From Lineus longissimus (taxonomy: Eukaryota > Nemertea > Pilidiophora > Heteronemertea > Lineidae): a DNA stretch of 64,000 nt. The stretch lies in the NCBI RefSeq assembly GCF_910592395.1, contig NC_088310.1:15509501-15573500 (forward strand), written 5' to 3'. The stretch's first letter is position 1, and each line of letters starts with the position of its first letter. Both the position numbers and the translations under genes were made by a program. Of the stretch, positions 33,580-42,815 are shown piece after piece. The notes beneath the pieces were generated by a model. The model searched no databases. It was not told the DNA's origin and was given only the letters and a program-made list of their open reading frames with translations.

Positions 33580-34975
33580 AAGAGAATATGGTGGGAGAAA
33601 TTAGAGCTTGGGCCCCAATCAAGTCAGTTACTGATTGGTGACTGATTGGTGACAGATTGGTCCCCGATCAACGTTTTTCCGGTTTCACCATATTTCAGAG
33701 GAATCCATTCATTTCTTGGCAATTTTCTTGCCAGAAGCTGGGGCTGTGCCAAGGATATAAATTAAGAACGCCGATGTTTCATCAATTTGTAAAAAGAACC
33801 TGTAGATGACTTCAGAAAACCATCTTTTCAACATACATGCATGATTTTTTTCATAAATATAATAAACATGAGCTCTTTATTGGAATGTTTTCTTCACGCA
33901 GAGAGGATAAAAAAATGCCGATGGCATCAATTACGTAAAATTTTGGCAGATTGAAATAAGATTGCCACTTACCTCAAATGATTAACAAAACATAACCACC
34001 ATTTTGAACAGGGGCTGAAATTTGCTTAATGATTGGCAATTGGCTTATGTCATCAAGTGGTTCTTTTTAATAACACCATGTCATGTAAGTGCTTTCAGCG
34101 CCCTCTGGTAGTATATATTTGAACAACATTGTACAAAACAATTTTTTTATTCATCACTGAACTATATGGCATGCCAAAGTTGAATTTATTCAGGAAAATT
34201 AATTTTCAATGCAGGAAGCAGTTTTTCTTATAGAAATTCACAAAACATTGTTCAGGACTCTTTTCACAACAGAATGAATTGGAAATTTAATTCACAGAAT
34301 AAGAATATCGTTCTGAAACTTTTTTTGTCCAAGAATGCAAAATGCTCCAGGACACCATTCATTCCAGAATTGTTTTTACGGGCAGGACAAAACATAAATC
34401 ATGTGACTCCTGCCAGTGATCACGTGGCCACAAAAATAATGACGTCGCCTCTCCTAAAACAATCGTAGATTGGATAGATCACTCGGTTTGCGTGGTGGCA
34501 TGCGTTCTGCAGGAGTCACGTGCGTCCTGGCCGTACGAATTCTGGAGAACAAAATCGTGGTGTGTTTTGCGTACTGACAAATATATTTGCTACTAGAAAA
34601 TGAATTATTTTGAGGAAGAAAAAAATATACCGTTAGGAATCTTTTACCTATTGTTGTTTTCAAATTTCGGTCCCAAGAGAAATTTCTGTACAGTTTCACA
34701 ATTTGTAGCGTGATCCTGCAGTAAGATTCAGTCCTGACATAAAAAATCTGTCCTAAATAAATTCTGCTTTGGCTTGCCATACTGAACACATAGGAACTGA
34801 TTTCATGATGATTGTTCAGTAGGTCAGACGAGAGACACCATTTTGGTCAACGCCACCTGGTAATCTCAAAGTTGGTAAGATCCCAACAATTTTTGGTGAG
34901 AGTTACCCTCACACCAAATTTCATACCTCTGCCTATTACAGTTACACGACGTAGGACATAGTTGCGGTTTAAGAT
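33580..34975. other. No gene recognised
   Basis: A/T-rich sequence up to the BEL/Pao 5' LTR with short random ORFs only. Confidence 0.5.
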
Positions 34976-34980
34976 TGGAT

Positions 34981-35573
34981 TGTTTAATAGTTTAAATTTC
35001 CCGCGTCCCAAGATGACGTCAGCGGTGTCGCACTGTGAGATGTGTAACTTGCGCTTTTCCGATTTTGCTAAGGAAACGTCCATTGGACGACGGGTGTGTT
35101 TGGAAAGAAATCAATTTTAAAACAATGTCAAACATATAATATGGGCAGACTGGTAAGTTAAGGAATACAGGAGAATGTATAGAAACTGGTAATAGTTGTT
35201 AAATGAGTAGGCATTGTGTAATAGCAGAAATATTTGCCTTCAAAGTGGGCTGTTTCTCCCGCATGTGGGTTTTGCTGAGAAAGATAGGCAATGCACTGCT
35301 GCCGTCTATTGTTTGGAAGTTGAACTACAACACAGTTTCATTCATGTATAGTGATAATTCATATACTAGTAAGCCTCATAATTTAGTTCTAGTTTATTGC
35401 ATAAGATGTATATTCCAAATTGTAAACAACTGTTTGTAATTGTGTCTTTTCAGAATTCAAATAACAAAACCAAACTACGTTGTTGAACTACGAGAAACGT
35501 TTGAGTTATAGAAAAAGTCAAACCTTGAGTCCACCTGATTTTGTCTACTTTATAAGCACACCTGGTCGCTCCA
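34981..35573 (+). repeat. 5' LTR of BEL/Pao retrotransposon
   Basis: This 593-bp segment matches 56520-57531 in the same orientation. It starts TGTTTAATAG and ends CGCTCCA, so it has TG...CA ends. Compared with the 3' copy it lacks ~420 bases near 35158. No convincing target duplication or primer-binding site was found. Confidence 0.75.
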
Positions 35574-35606
35574 CAATTTGAATTCAGTTGAAAGGAAAAC
35601 GTAACA

Positions 35607-36711
35607 ATGGCAGCTGCGGAAGCTAAGAAGAAAAGAGGGATCGCCAAAGGTGGTATAACTAGAGCCGATAAGACACTATACGGGTTGATTGGAAGAAAAC
35701 GACCTCTTGTAGTAGTTGAAGCAGCATATCAGAAAGCCTTGGAGGCCTATCAGGAACTAGTTGGAAGACATAAAGCTTACCTGTGTACCCTTGATGCAGC
35801 GGATATTGAAACGGAAGATGCGTGGTTGGAAGCACATTCAGATAAGTGTGACAAATGGGGAGACAGCGTTAATGACTATGCCGCCACGTTTATTACCCCG
35901 GCTGTTTCACCCCCTGTAGCTGTTCCACCTCCCACGCCAATACCAGGGACTGCTCGCAAATTTGACTTGAAGGTGGACAGAGTATATAAGCCTGCCTTCA
36001 GCGGGAAAGTTCTTGATTACTTTCAATTCCGGAAGGATTTTAAGTTCGTGTATGCTAAGTATGCTGAAGAAGAAGCTTTGTACTGTTTTAGAAACGAATA
36101 ACCAACGAATAATCTCGGATGCAGTGTTAAACAGTCTGGCGAAACACAAGCCGGTACCAGAAGAGGACAGCACAAAGTTTGCGAATTTCTACCACGAAAT
36201 AAGGAACGCCAAAAACATCCTGGGAGAAATGCATCGAGCGAACAATTTAGACAATTCAACGACCCTGGCTACAATAGAATCCAAGTTGTGCTACAGTGAC
36301 AAACTCAAATGGGCACGATTCCAACTAGAAAAAACTGTTGATCCCAATGTTGATAATTTTTTGCAATTTATAAACATGAAAATCAAGCGTATCGCTGGTG
36401 CAGAGATTCGTAGTGGGGCTGTGGGTAACCACAGCAGTAGTCAAAAATCTGGAAAGGTTTGCACGGAAACAGCGAAATTGCACAATGAGGCGCAACCTCA
36501 CACCCTACAGTGTCATTTACTAAACCTAGAGCCTCTCCGTCTATGGCCGTGTCCGCATCCAATAGGGAATCGCCTAAATCATGTTGGGTTTGCGCTGGTC
36601 AACATAGTCCCCAAGAATGTGACAAATTTCACAAGTTGAGCTTACCACAGCATTTGGCAGAAGTCAGGAAAAACAAATGTTGCTATTTCTGTTTAAATAA
36701 GCATTATGGTC
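35607..36711 (+). pseudogene. BEL/Pao gag, frameshifted and interrupted by Polinton B
   Basis: The frame at 35607 starts with a basic N-terminus and reaches FQFRKDFKFVYAKY. It breaks near 36100, continues in another frame (FANFYHEIRNAKNILGEM), then changes again near 36510 to the zinc-knuckle region (CWVCAGQHSPQECDKF, CCYFCLNKHYG). The frame is cut at 36711 by the Polinton insertion. It resumes in phase at 53160 if one target copy and the Polinton are ignored. Confidence 0.8.
36706..36711. repeat. Target site duplication of Polinton B, left copy (ATGGTC)
   Basis: ATGGTC immediately precedes the left terminal repeat and is repeated exactly at 53154-53159. Six base pairs is the duplication length known for Polintons. 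Confidence 0.95.
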
Positions 36712-37296
36712 AGTAGTGTAATAATAGGGATTCTAACTTCCAGTCAAATCCTAGTCTAAATAGTTTCCAGTCATTTCTCAGTCAAGTCACTAAATTGTCC
36801 AAATTGACCAAATTGACCAAATTGATCAAATTGTTCAAATATTACAAAATTACAAAAATTTACAAAAATTATCAAAATTACAAAAATTATCAAAATTACC
36901 AAAATGACAAAACGTCTTCTTACTTAACAAAAATTATTTTCTTGTAAATAAAATGAACTTTCCATCAAACGAAGAACTTGAATCAAGAGTCACAGAGTCA
37001 ACAGATTATCTAAAATTTAAAGATCTTCCAGTGAACAAATGGTATAGAGTCAACTCATTCAGAAGTATAAGCACAAAAATAGGAGAATCAACACTTCTTG
37101 AACTTGAAGACTCAGAATCTAAAGAGTTGACAGTGTGGGCGACGAGTGTCATCAAACAAAAAATAAATCTTGATCACAATTATATAAGATTCACAGGAAT
37201 CAAGGAGACCAAACAGGGTAAAAAGTTTTATGGATTTAACCTCTTGGAATAATGACAAAACCTATATCTAAAGAAAATAAAAACATAATAAAATGA
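36712..37296. repeat. Left terminal inverted repeat of Polinton B, 585 bp
   Basis: It begins AGTAGTGTAATAATAG and is the inverse of 52569-53153 with one difference noticed (CGTCTTC versus CGTCTAC), no indels. The outer 230 bases are built of short CCAAATTG and CAAAATTA runs. The inner part carries a complete gene. Confidence 0.95.
36953..37252 (+). CDS. Small protein encoded inside the left TIR
   Basis: A 99-residue protein, identical to the one at 52613-52912 because both lie in the terminal repeats. It has alternating beta-like segments (FKDLPVNKWYRVNSF, STLLELEDSES, YIRFTGIKETKQGKKFYGF) that recall a small OB fold. The WY motif after a LP-N pair is shared with the proteins at 51983 and 52306. 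A single-strand DNA-binding role would suit a protein-primed replicon but is inference. The start is preceded by TTGTAAATAAA. Nothing else in the repeat is coding. Confidence 0.75.
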   Translation: MNFPSNEELESRVTESTDYLKFKDLPVNKWYRVNSFRSISTKIGESTLLELEDSESKELTVWATSVIKQKINLDHNYIRFTGIKETKQGKKFYGFNLLE

Positions 37297-37592
37297 ACAA
37301 AACTGCAAAAGCTCTCATTGGTGTACTATGCTTGTCAATGACTGAAAATGTCATTTTGACAGGAATTAATTTTGTACCTAGAAATACTCTCGCTCCGCTT
37401 GTGAACGTCACAGACTTTCCAATGAATTACACTTGTCTAATGGAGCACAAAAGAAAGTTGATTAAAAATCACATTTATGGACATGTTTGTTATAATCCAT
37501 GGCTAGATGTTTCTATAATAGACTTAAGGTATTACAAAGATGGATTTGTAAATCTGACTGTGCCATTTTTGGCACAGTCACGATTGATGTAA
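37293..37592 (+). CDS. Small putative secreted or membrane protein
   Basis: A 99-residue frame with a hydrophobic N-terminus (ALIGVLCLSMTENVILTG), two or three Asn-X-Ser/Thr sites (NVT, NYT, NLT) and paired cysteines. It looks like a short secretory protein. Its ATG lies in the last bases of the terminal repeat, so its start is shared with the right repeat while its body is unique. Its 3' end overlaps a perfect 11-bp hairpin. No family recognised. Confidence 0.5.
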   Translation: MNKTAKALIGVLCLSMTENVILTGINFVPRNTLAPLVNVTDFPMNYTCLMEHKRKLIKNHIYGHVCYNPWLDVSIIDLRYYKDGFVNLTVPFLAQSRLM

Positions 37593-37617
37593 TTTTATAA
37601 GCTAAAAAGCTTATAAA
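37555..37617. terminator. Two perfect hairpins at a convergent gene end
   Basis: The first has an 11-bp stem, TGACTGTGCCA (37555-37565) and TGGCACAGTCA (37570-37580), loop TTTT. The second has a 10-bp stem, TTTATAAGCT (37594-37603) and AGCTTATAAA (37608-37617), loop AAAA. They sit between the end of 37293-37592 and the end of the minus-strand gene at 37685. The first stem core recurs at 47597. Confidence 0.6.
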
Positions 37618-37684
37618 TTTACTCACCCACACTACTTTTGTCTGACTCGCTTTTACAGCCCAAACTGATTATCTCAGATGAAAG

Positions 37685-38113
37685 TCATGTCATTTCGGAT
37701 TCTAGGATGAGCTCAAATTCACTCGCAGAAATAGTGCCATTGTCCATGAATCTGGAAAGTAAATTATCAACACTCCGTAAGCATGCTTTTTTCTTAATTA
37801 AAATATCTAAATGTTTTTTCTCCTTTTTCCTTAATTTAGGAACTACAATTTTTCCAACCAATCCTAGGAGTGTACAGATAGCGGAAATTGGAATACTGAT
37901 GACATTTCCAATCACTGTCGCAGCTCCAATTGATGCGACTGTGACACTGGTAATATACATACCAATTTCACAACCGTGTAAGATTTGACTAGCTTTTTTA
38001 TAATTTTTATTTAATTTTTTTCTTTTTTCAATATTCAGCTCTAATTCTGTAATTTTTTCTTTAATTTTTTCAAGTCTAAATTGTTCAGCATCAACACCAT
38101 CTATATCATCCAT
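37685..38113 (-). CDS. Coiled-coil membrane protein
   Basis: A 142-residue protein with an N-terminal coiled coil (KIKEKITELELNIEKRKKL), a long hydrophobic central part with two helices (YITSVTVASIGAATVIG, ISAICTLLGLVGKIVV) and a basic, helical C-terminus (NLLSRFMDNGTISASEFE). Similar small membrane proteins are recurrent in Polinton-type elements. Function unknown. It starts one base before the end of the gene upstream and is likely co-expressed with it. Confidence 0.65.
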   Translation of the reverse strand: MDDIDGVDAEQFRLEKIKEKITELELNIEKRKKLNKNYKKASQILHGCEIGMYITSVTVASIGAATVIGNVISIPISAICTLLGLVGKIVVPKLRKKEKKHLDILIKKKACLRSVDNLLSRFMDNGTISASEFELILESEMT

Positions 38114-38803
38114 TTATTCTAACCGTAAATCAATTGAAACTGGAGTTAAAAATTCAATGGGGTCATCATTCTGATCTTTGACCTGTAGTTCAATACTAGT
38201 ATGATCGTGCTTTGCGATCTTTACTTTTTGAAGGGAGGTATATTCATGAATATCTCCATAATATTTACCCTTGGGAACAAATGAAGTAATAAGATCACTG
38301 CGCTTTCCATTCACTAAATTTTTATTTGTATCCACAATACTACAAGAAATTCTATACTCATGATATGGTAGGAGTTTACAAGGTTTATTACCAGTAATTT
38401 CTGAGCTTATGAAGGTAATCTCTGTATTAGTCATTCCTAATATCTCACCTAGTTCTTTATGGAGAATGACCCCAAATGGTGGCTCAACTTTAATTTTTAT
38501 TTTGCCTTCACTGGGTATATAATTCAACTCAAATTTATCAGCATGTCCTTTTTCACTCAGCGCTTCATTTACTGCTTTATTATAAGTAGCTGGAGTATAA
38601 AATCCATCAGGAATAACAATTATATCCTGTGCTGTATATTCCTCATTGACCACAGTCGCTAATCGTAGATAGTGATTATTCAATTTCCTTGAAAAATTAT
38701 AGTAAGTCATAGGAATAATAGCCTTTTCAACCTGTACTGTTTCATATGACTGAATACTAGCTGGAAGTAGAATCCTTAATACATCATGAAATCTAACGTT
38801 CAT
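38114..38803 (-). CDS. Minor capsid (penton-like) protein
   Basis: A 229-residue intact protein, beta-rich, with landmarks IPDGFYTPATYNKAVNEAL and LGEILGM, ending with LQKVKIAKHDHTSIELQV and a final beta strand. Order and spacing match the broken protein at 20843-21943. In Polintons the single jelly-roll protein forms the capsid vertices. Assignment is by pattern, so moderately sure. The start motif AAATAA lies directly before ATG. Confidence 0.65.
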   Translation of the reverse strand: MNVRFHDVLRILLPASIQSYETVQVEKAIIPMTYYNFSRKLNNHYLRLATVVNEEYTAQDIIVIPDGFYTPATYNKAVNEALSEKGHADKFELNYIPSEGKIKIKVEPPFGVILHKELGEILGMTNTEITFISSEITGNKPCKLLPYHEYRISCSIVDTNKNLVNGKRSDLITSFVPKGKYYGDIHEYTSLQKVKIAKHDHTSIELQVKDQNDDPIEFLTPVSIDLRLE

Positions 38804-40232
38804 TTATTTTAGAAGAAATTTTATGTGCTTTTTGTTTAATGCTTCCAACATTGTTTGTTATGACTTGAATAATAACTAAAATAGTGACAGCGATCATAAT
38901 AATCAAATGCTCTGCTAAAAATCCTACTACACCAGCAGCTGCTTTTAAGATAGTGGACACAATGGAACCTAAAATTCCAGGCAAAGCTACTAAAGCTTTT
39001 TTACCTAAAGAAAGTAACCAATTTTTAAATTTGATCAAACCTTGCGTAATTTTACTAGGAGGTTTGCTAGGTCCTATAGGTTTACTAGGTCTATCAGGTC
39101 TTCCCGGTGTATCAGGTTTAACTGACTTAGAAGGTTTACTTGGTTTTACTAAAGAACCAATGCCATATACAAAGCTTGAACCAATTGCAGATAAAGCTAA
39201 AATAACTGCACTAACAATAGTAGCAAGTTTAAAACCTTTGAGCTTGAATAATGCTTCAAGTCTTTCTCCTAAGGATTTACTTGTATCATTGACAGCTTTT
39301 CTATAGCCTTCAGCTACTTTTTCAAAATAAGGTCTTGACTTTTCTTTAAGTAAATCTAATTCATCAGCCTCTGCTTCATCAACCTCTCTTAAATTTTGTT
39401 CTTCATGCTCAATCAAAGGTTCCATTTCAATATCGTCACTTTGCCTCAGTGTATTTATCTTATCTTTTATTCTGTCACGTGCTAGATTAAATTTTTCTTT
39501 AATAGCTTTAGACTTACGTCTGATCCATTCAATAGCATCATCTAATTTAGAATTATTTGTTTTCATAGGCTTGCCTGTTTCATTGAAAATATGTGTTTGA
39601 ACATTGGCTATATCATCTGTCTCAGGTTCAACAAACGTTGTTTCACCAGTGTCAATATTTGTGTCCTGTTCAACATTGGTGCCTTCATTTGTGTCAATAA
39701 TTTCAGGTTCCAGTGGAATTGGTGAATTTACGTTATCCAATGCACTAGATCCTGCTCCATCTTCGTAGGTCAATTGTCTTCTAGCTGTTTTTTCTCCAAC
39801 ATTTTCAAGTATTGGAGTTTCTTTCACATTAATTTTTCCAAAATAACTCATGAATTCTGCTTTTCCTTTTCCTTTTATAGATTTAACAGTATAAGGTTCT
39901 TTATCAGCTCGCGTTAGTTTAAGTCTATCTCCTTCTATTGATTTAAAAAATGTAGTTCCGCTTTCAGTAATTGTCAGTTTGTTACGCAAAGCGTTTATGT
40001 TCTTTTTTAAATATAATTCATTTTTCCCCATATATTTCTCTAAAAAATCATCTTTTTTATCAATGATGATCTCTTCGTCAATTAAACTTTTCCTTGGAGC
40101 TCGTGGAACATCTCCAGTCAATTCATCTCTAAGATTATCATTTGCCTCTTGTTGATCTAAGGCATCTTCCGCATCCACAAATTCAGGATCTTCTTCATAG
40201 ACTGGATTTTCAATTTCCATGACATTCGCCAT
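38793..40232 (-). CDS. Large membrane-associated virion-type protein
   Basis: A 479-residue protein. The N-terminal third is acidic. A Lys-rich helical segment (WIRRKSKAIKEKFNLARDRI) follows, then a hydrophobic helix (VSAVILALSAIGSSFVYG), a Lys/Pro repeat (KPSKPSKS ... RPSKP) and two C-terminal hydrophobic helices. It overlaps the capsid gene downstream by 11 bases. I infer a structural membrane protein. Exact function unknown. Confidence 0.6.
   Translation of the reverse strand: MANVMEIENPVYEEDPEFVDAEDALDQQEANDNLRDELTGDVPRAPRKSLIDEEIIIDKKDDFLEKYMGKNELYLKKNINALRNKLTITESGTTFFKSIEGDRLKLTRADKEPYTVKSIKGKGKAEFMSYFGKINVKETPILENVGEKTARRQLTYEDGAGSSALDNVNSPIPLEPEIIDTNEGTNVEQDTNIDTGETTFVEPETDDIANVQTHIFNETGKPMKTNNSKLDDAIEWIRRKSKAIKEKFNLARDRIKDKINTLRQSDDIEMEPLIEHEEQNLREVDEAEADELDLLKEKSRPYFEKVAEGYRKAVNDTSKSLGERLEALFKLKGFKLATIVSAVILALSAIGSSFVYGIGSLVKPSKPSKSVKPDTPGRPDRPSKPIGPSKPPSKITQGLIKFKNWLLSLGKKALVALPGILGSIVSTILKAAAGVVGFLAEHLIIMIAVTILVIIQVITNNVGSIKQKAHKISSKINER
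38804..38822 (-). promoter_or_regulatory. Start-site motif of the minor capsid gene
   Basis: On the minus strand AAAATTTCTTCT is followed by AAAATAA directly before ATG. This is one of about eleven copies of the shared motif. Confidence 0.6.
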
Positions 40233-40252
40233 TTATTTTAAATAAATTTTGA
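40233..40252 (-). promoter_or_regulatory. Start-site motif
   Basis: Minus-strand AAAATTTATT then TAAAATAA abuts the ATG of the 479-residue protein. Confidence 0.6.
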
Positions 40253-40327
40253 CAAAACAGCAGATCCAATAACACTTCCTGCAATATAGGCTTGTTCATA
40301 ATTTTTCTGACTCTGACTAGGTTTATA

Positions 40328-40633
40328 CTAGTGAGTTAAAGTTGGCTTAGGATGGATGCTGTCATACAGTCGGATAGAATCTTTCATGTCTAACATGTCT
40401 GATTGTGCTTGATGTTTTTTTTGGCGTTGTTCTGCAAGGAAGTCAAGATGTTTAATTCTATTGTGTGACCATGTTGCTGACTGTTTTTGTAATTTTTCGC
40501 TTGCTAAATCGTGTCTTTTACGCTCTTCTGCAGCATTCTGAGCATCAAATGCATGGAACATGGCATTCCCTCCAACGAAAGCAGTCGCATTAGCTACTGC
40601 CCCAAAAATTGTTGTTAAAATCATGCCTGCCAT
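40328..40633 (-). CDS. Small conserved-looking Polinton protein with hydrophobic N-terminus
   Basis: A 101-residue protein starting MAGMILTTIFGAVANATAFVG and continuing as a long charged helix (AEERKRHDLASEKLQKQSATWSHNR). A glycine/alanine-rich N-terminal membrane segment followed by a charged coiled coil is a recurring small-protein type in animal Polintons. Function unknown. Confidence 0.65.
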   Translation of the reverse strand: MAGMILTTIFGAVANATAFVGGNAMFHAFDAQNAAEERKRHDLASEKLQKQSATWSHNRIKHLDFLAEQRQKKHQAQSDMLDMKDSIRLYDSIHPKPTLTH

Positions 40634-40655
40634 TTATTTTATAAAAATTTTCATA
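40634..40655 (-). promoter_or_regulatory. Start-site motif
   Basis: Minus-strand AAAATTTTTAT then AAAATAA abuts ATG. Confidence 0.6.
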
Positions 40656-40691
40656 ACTGTGTCAAAAATGGCATAGTCTATTTAGACCTGT

Positions 40692-40928
40692 TTAATTAGT
40701 GATGTTCTTTGGCAAACCTTGCTTTTCCAGATATCCTTTTGTAATAATAGCAAGTGACACAGCACCAGTTAGCTTCAATGCTTCCATCAAGTCAGGTTTA
40801 CTAGGATCTCCAATGTTTGACTTTAATAGCTTTTTAGCAGCCATTCCATAGCCAACAACAAGTGCTGCTAAAACTGCAGAATGGTAAATTGTGTTTCCAA
40901 TATTTTTCGTGTCGATCATTGTGCTCAT
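40692..40928 (-). CDS. Small membrane protein
   Basis: A 78-residue protein with two hydrophobic helices (AVLAALVVGYGMAAKKLL and LKLTGAVSLAIITKGYL) separated by a DPSKPDL turn. I recognise it as a typical Polinton small membrane protein, function unknown. Confidence 0.65.
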   Translation of the reverse strand: MSTMIDTKNIGNTIYHSAVLAALVVGYGMAAKKLLKSNIGDPSKPDLMEALKLTGAVSLAIITKGYLEKQGLPKNITN

Positions 40929-40951
40929 TTATTTATAGTAAAAATTTTTTT
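40929..40951 (-). promoter_or_regulatory. Start-site motif
   Basis: Minus-strand AAAAAAATTTTTACTATAAATAA-type sequence abuts ATG: an A/T block, then TATAAATAA. Confidence 0.65.
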
Positions 40952-40956
40952 TAAAT

Positions 40957-41271
40957 TTATAAGATCAGATTGTCAGATTTTTGTTTAGGTTTTTTATGTA
41001 ATTTTTCAATAGGGTCAATACTTACAGAATTAGGTGATGAATTTTTAGAGTAGAACCAAACAAAACCTGCTAAGGAGATTCCACCTATCAATATTAAAGG
41101 ATAGTAGTTTGTAGACAAATAATAACTTTGCTTAATGTCATCATCTGTTTTAACTTTTTTCTTTCCTTTATTCAACTGACCTAATTTTTTACCCCATTCA
41201 ACTCTTTTATGATTCTTTGGCTTTTCTGTTGTTGTAATTTCAGTTGTTGTGTTATCTTTTTCTCCGTCCAT
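40957..41271 (-). CDS. Single-span membrane protein
   Basis: A 104-residue protein with a basic N-terminal half (KRVEWGKKLGQLNKGKKK), one hydrophobic helix (YYPLILIGGISLAGFVWFY) and a polar tail. The basic-then-helix layout recurs in Polinton small proteins. Start Met at 41271. Confidence 0.6.
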   Translation of the reverse strand: MDGEKDNTTTEITTTEKPKNHKRVEWGKKLGQLNKGKKKVKTDDDIKQSYYLSTNYYPLILIGGISLAGFVWFYSKNSSPNSVSIDPIEKLHKKPKQKSDNLIL

Positions 41272-41296
41272 ATCTGTTTATTTTATGAAAAAATAT

Positions 41297-41548
41297 TAGC
41301 GACTATTAAAGTCATTATTAGCGACTACTAAAGTTATTATTAGCGACTATTAAAGTTATTATTAAAGTCATTATTAGCGACTATTAAAGTCTGATGATTT
41401 ATGAATAGGTTTTGATGATTTATGAATAGGTTTTGATGATTTATGAATAGGTTTTGATGATTTTTGAATAGGTTTTGATGATTTATGACTAGGTTTTTGA
41501 TGGTTTATGACTAGGTTTTGATGGTTTATGACTAGGTTTTGATGATTT
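41297..41548. repeat. Two families of short direct repeats at a strand switch
   Basis: Four copies of GCGACTA(T/C)TAAAGT lie at 41299-41391. About seven copies of a 21-base unit, GATGATTTATGAATAGGTTT with GACTAGG variants, lie at 41393-41548. The block is where the genes change from minus to plus strand. It could be regulatory or replicative. No palindromic origin is evident. Confidence 0.75.
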
Positions 41549-41611
41549 CAAGCGTGATGATGATTGATTTCAAGCGTGGTGTTGTATAATAAAAATTATG
41601 TTTTCATAAAA

Positions 41612-42316
41612 ATGAAGAAAGATGTTAGATTTGACAACCTTGAAGAAATATATGAAAAAGTTGTTGAGGTATTAGAAAATGACGCAAGATGTTTTACACA
41701 ATATCAATATGAAATGTCACTTGTTTTAGACATGCGAGAGCAGCTTAAAATAGCTGGAAAATATGTAAATTTATATTGTAATCATTGGATTTGTCAAGAT
41801 TGTTATTCAACAGATTGTACTATACTAGAGGATGAAGTCGTTTGTAATAATTGTGGAACTATAGACAATGCTTATATTCCATACTCTCATACTTCTGTGA
41901 ATACACCAGATTTGTGGACAAATTCTATTCAAAGTAAACGTATTTGTGGATCACACTATGGCATGGAAAAAACTCATAAGTATGTTATGTCTAAATTTTC
42001 AAAATTTAAAGAACAATATAAAGACGAACTATTGTTCAAGAGAGTTGACTATAATTCAATTGCCAAGGATGTGAAAAGGTTAGAAGACCTGTTTGAAAAG
42101 AATAAGGATAAACTAAACAGAAATTCCTTCTTTTTTAATAAACATATATTATATTATAAATTAAATGAACACTATCTTTTAGCACCATCAAGTATTAGCG
42201 TAGCGATGAGAAAAAAATTTAAAAAATTGGACGCAAAAGCGGCTGCATCAGCGAGTGTATTAACATCTTCTTTAGAAAAGGTGTATGAAGATTTTAAAAA
42301 ATTAAATTGGCCATAA
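41612..42316 (+). CDS. Zn-ribbon protein resembling VLTF3-type late transcription factors
   Basis: With the Met at 41612 as start (an upstream in-frame ATG at 41564 is less likely) the protein has ~234 residues. It carries a four-cysteine ribbon, CQDCYSTDCTILEDEVVCNNC, in two CxxC halves as in TFIIB and VLTF3 (trimmed here after the second pair). A helical region follows, with RNSFFFNKHILYYKLNEHY and a terminal KKLNWP, echoing the C-terminal pattern of poxvirus A2/VLTF3 relatives. Those proteins activate late viral genes. It is the only such candidate in the element, and the shared start motif gives it possible targets. Homology is by eye only. Confidence 0.5.
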   Translation: MKKDVRFDNLEEIYEKVVEVLENDARCFTQYQYEMSLVLDMREQLKIAGKYVNLYCNHWICQDCYSTDCTILEDEVVCNNCGTIDNAYIPYSHTSVNTPDLWTNSIQSKRICGSHYGMEKTHKYVMSKFSKFKEQYKDELLFKRVDYNSIAKDVKRLEDLFEKNKDKLNRNSFFFNKHILYYKLNEHYLLAPSSISVAMRKKFKKLDAKAAASASVLTSSLEKVYEDFKKLNWP

Positions 42317-42324
42317 TCTTAGAT

Positions 42325-42356
42325 TTTATAAAGTCCTCACTGACTCTATAAAATTT
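42325..42356. terminator. Hairpin between convergent genes
   Basis: ATTTTATA pairs with TATAAAAT, with inner AGTC and GACT pairs and a CTCACT loop. It lies exactly between the end of the Zn-ribbon gene and the end of the minus-strand gene. Confidence 0.5.
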
Positions 42357-42794
42357 AGGAATCCTCGCATGTGTCCACTGCTAATTCTGATTTTTCATGC
42401 GTCATTGCAGTTTCAGCAGTATTGACTACAATTGTACCTGCAGCTAAAAGTGTTGGGTTCATATATTGACCCAGTTGTTTCTTTATTTCATGATTTACTA
42501 TGATATTGTCATTTAATTTTTCATGTAATTTTTTTGGTCTAAATTTGGAAATACAATTTTTACTGCTTGAGTATAACCAAATAATAAATTAGATACTAAA
42601 TCATCAGCAATCTGAGTATTATATTTGATTTTATATTCATTATGTAATTTTTCAATATTTTTTTGTGAAGCTTTTTTAATCGTAGCCTCAGATGATTTTA
42701 TTCCTAGTTTATTTAGTAATCCTGATTGATAGTGTGAAAGTAATTCACTTCGCATGTCACACTCGTTTTGTTCTTCTTCAACAGTAGTTTCCAT
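42357..42794 (-). pseudogene. Unknown Polinton protein with a homopolymer frame change
   Basis: The frame from 42794 to 42513 gives 93 helical residues (SELLSHYQSGLLNKLGIKSS). At an A7 run on the coding strand (around 42531) the other frame continues with a plausible C-terminus to a stop at 42357. A one-base indel in the run restores continuity. It may be sequencing error, mutation or slippage. Function unknown. Confidence 0.55.
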
Positions 42795-42815
42795 TTATTT
42801 ATGATAAAAAATAAT
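42795..42815 (-). promoter_or_regulatory. Start-site motif
   Basis: Minus-strand TTATTTTTTATCATAAATAA ends directly at ATG. Confidence 0.6.

Noticed and set aside
38884-39306. Plus-strand ORF rich in Gly-Leu repeats
   Set aside because: It is the antisense of the Lys/Pro repeat in the minus-strand 479-residue gene.
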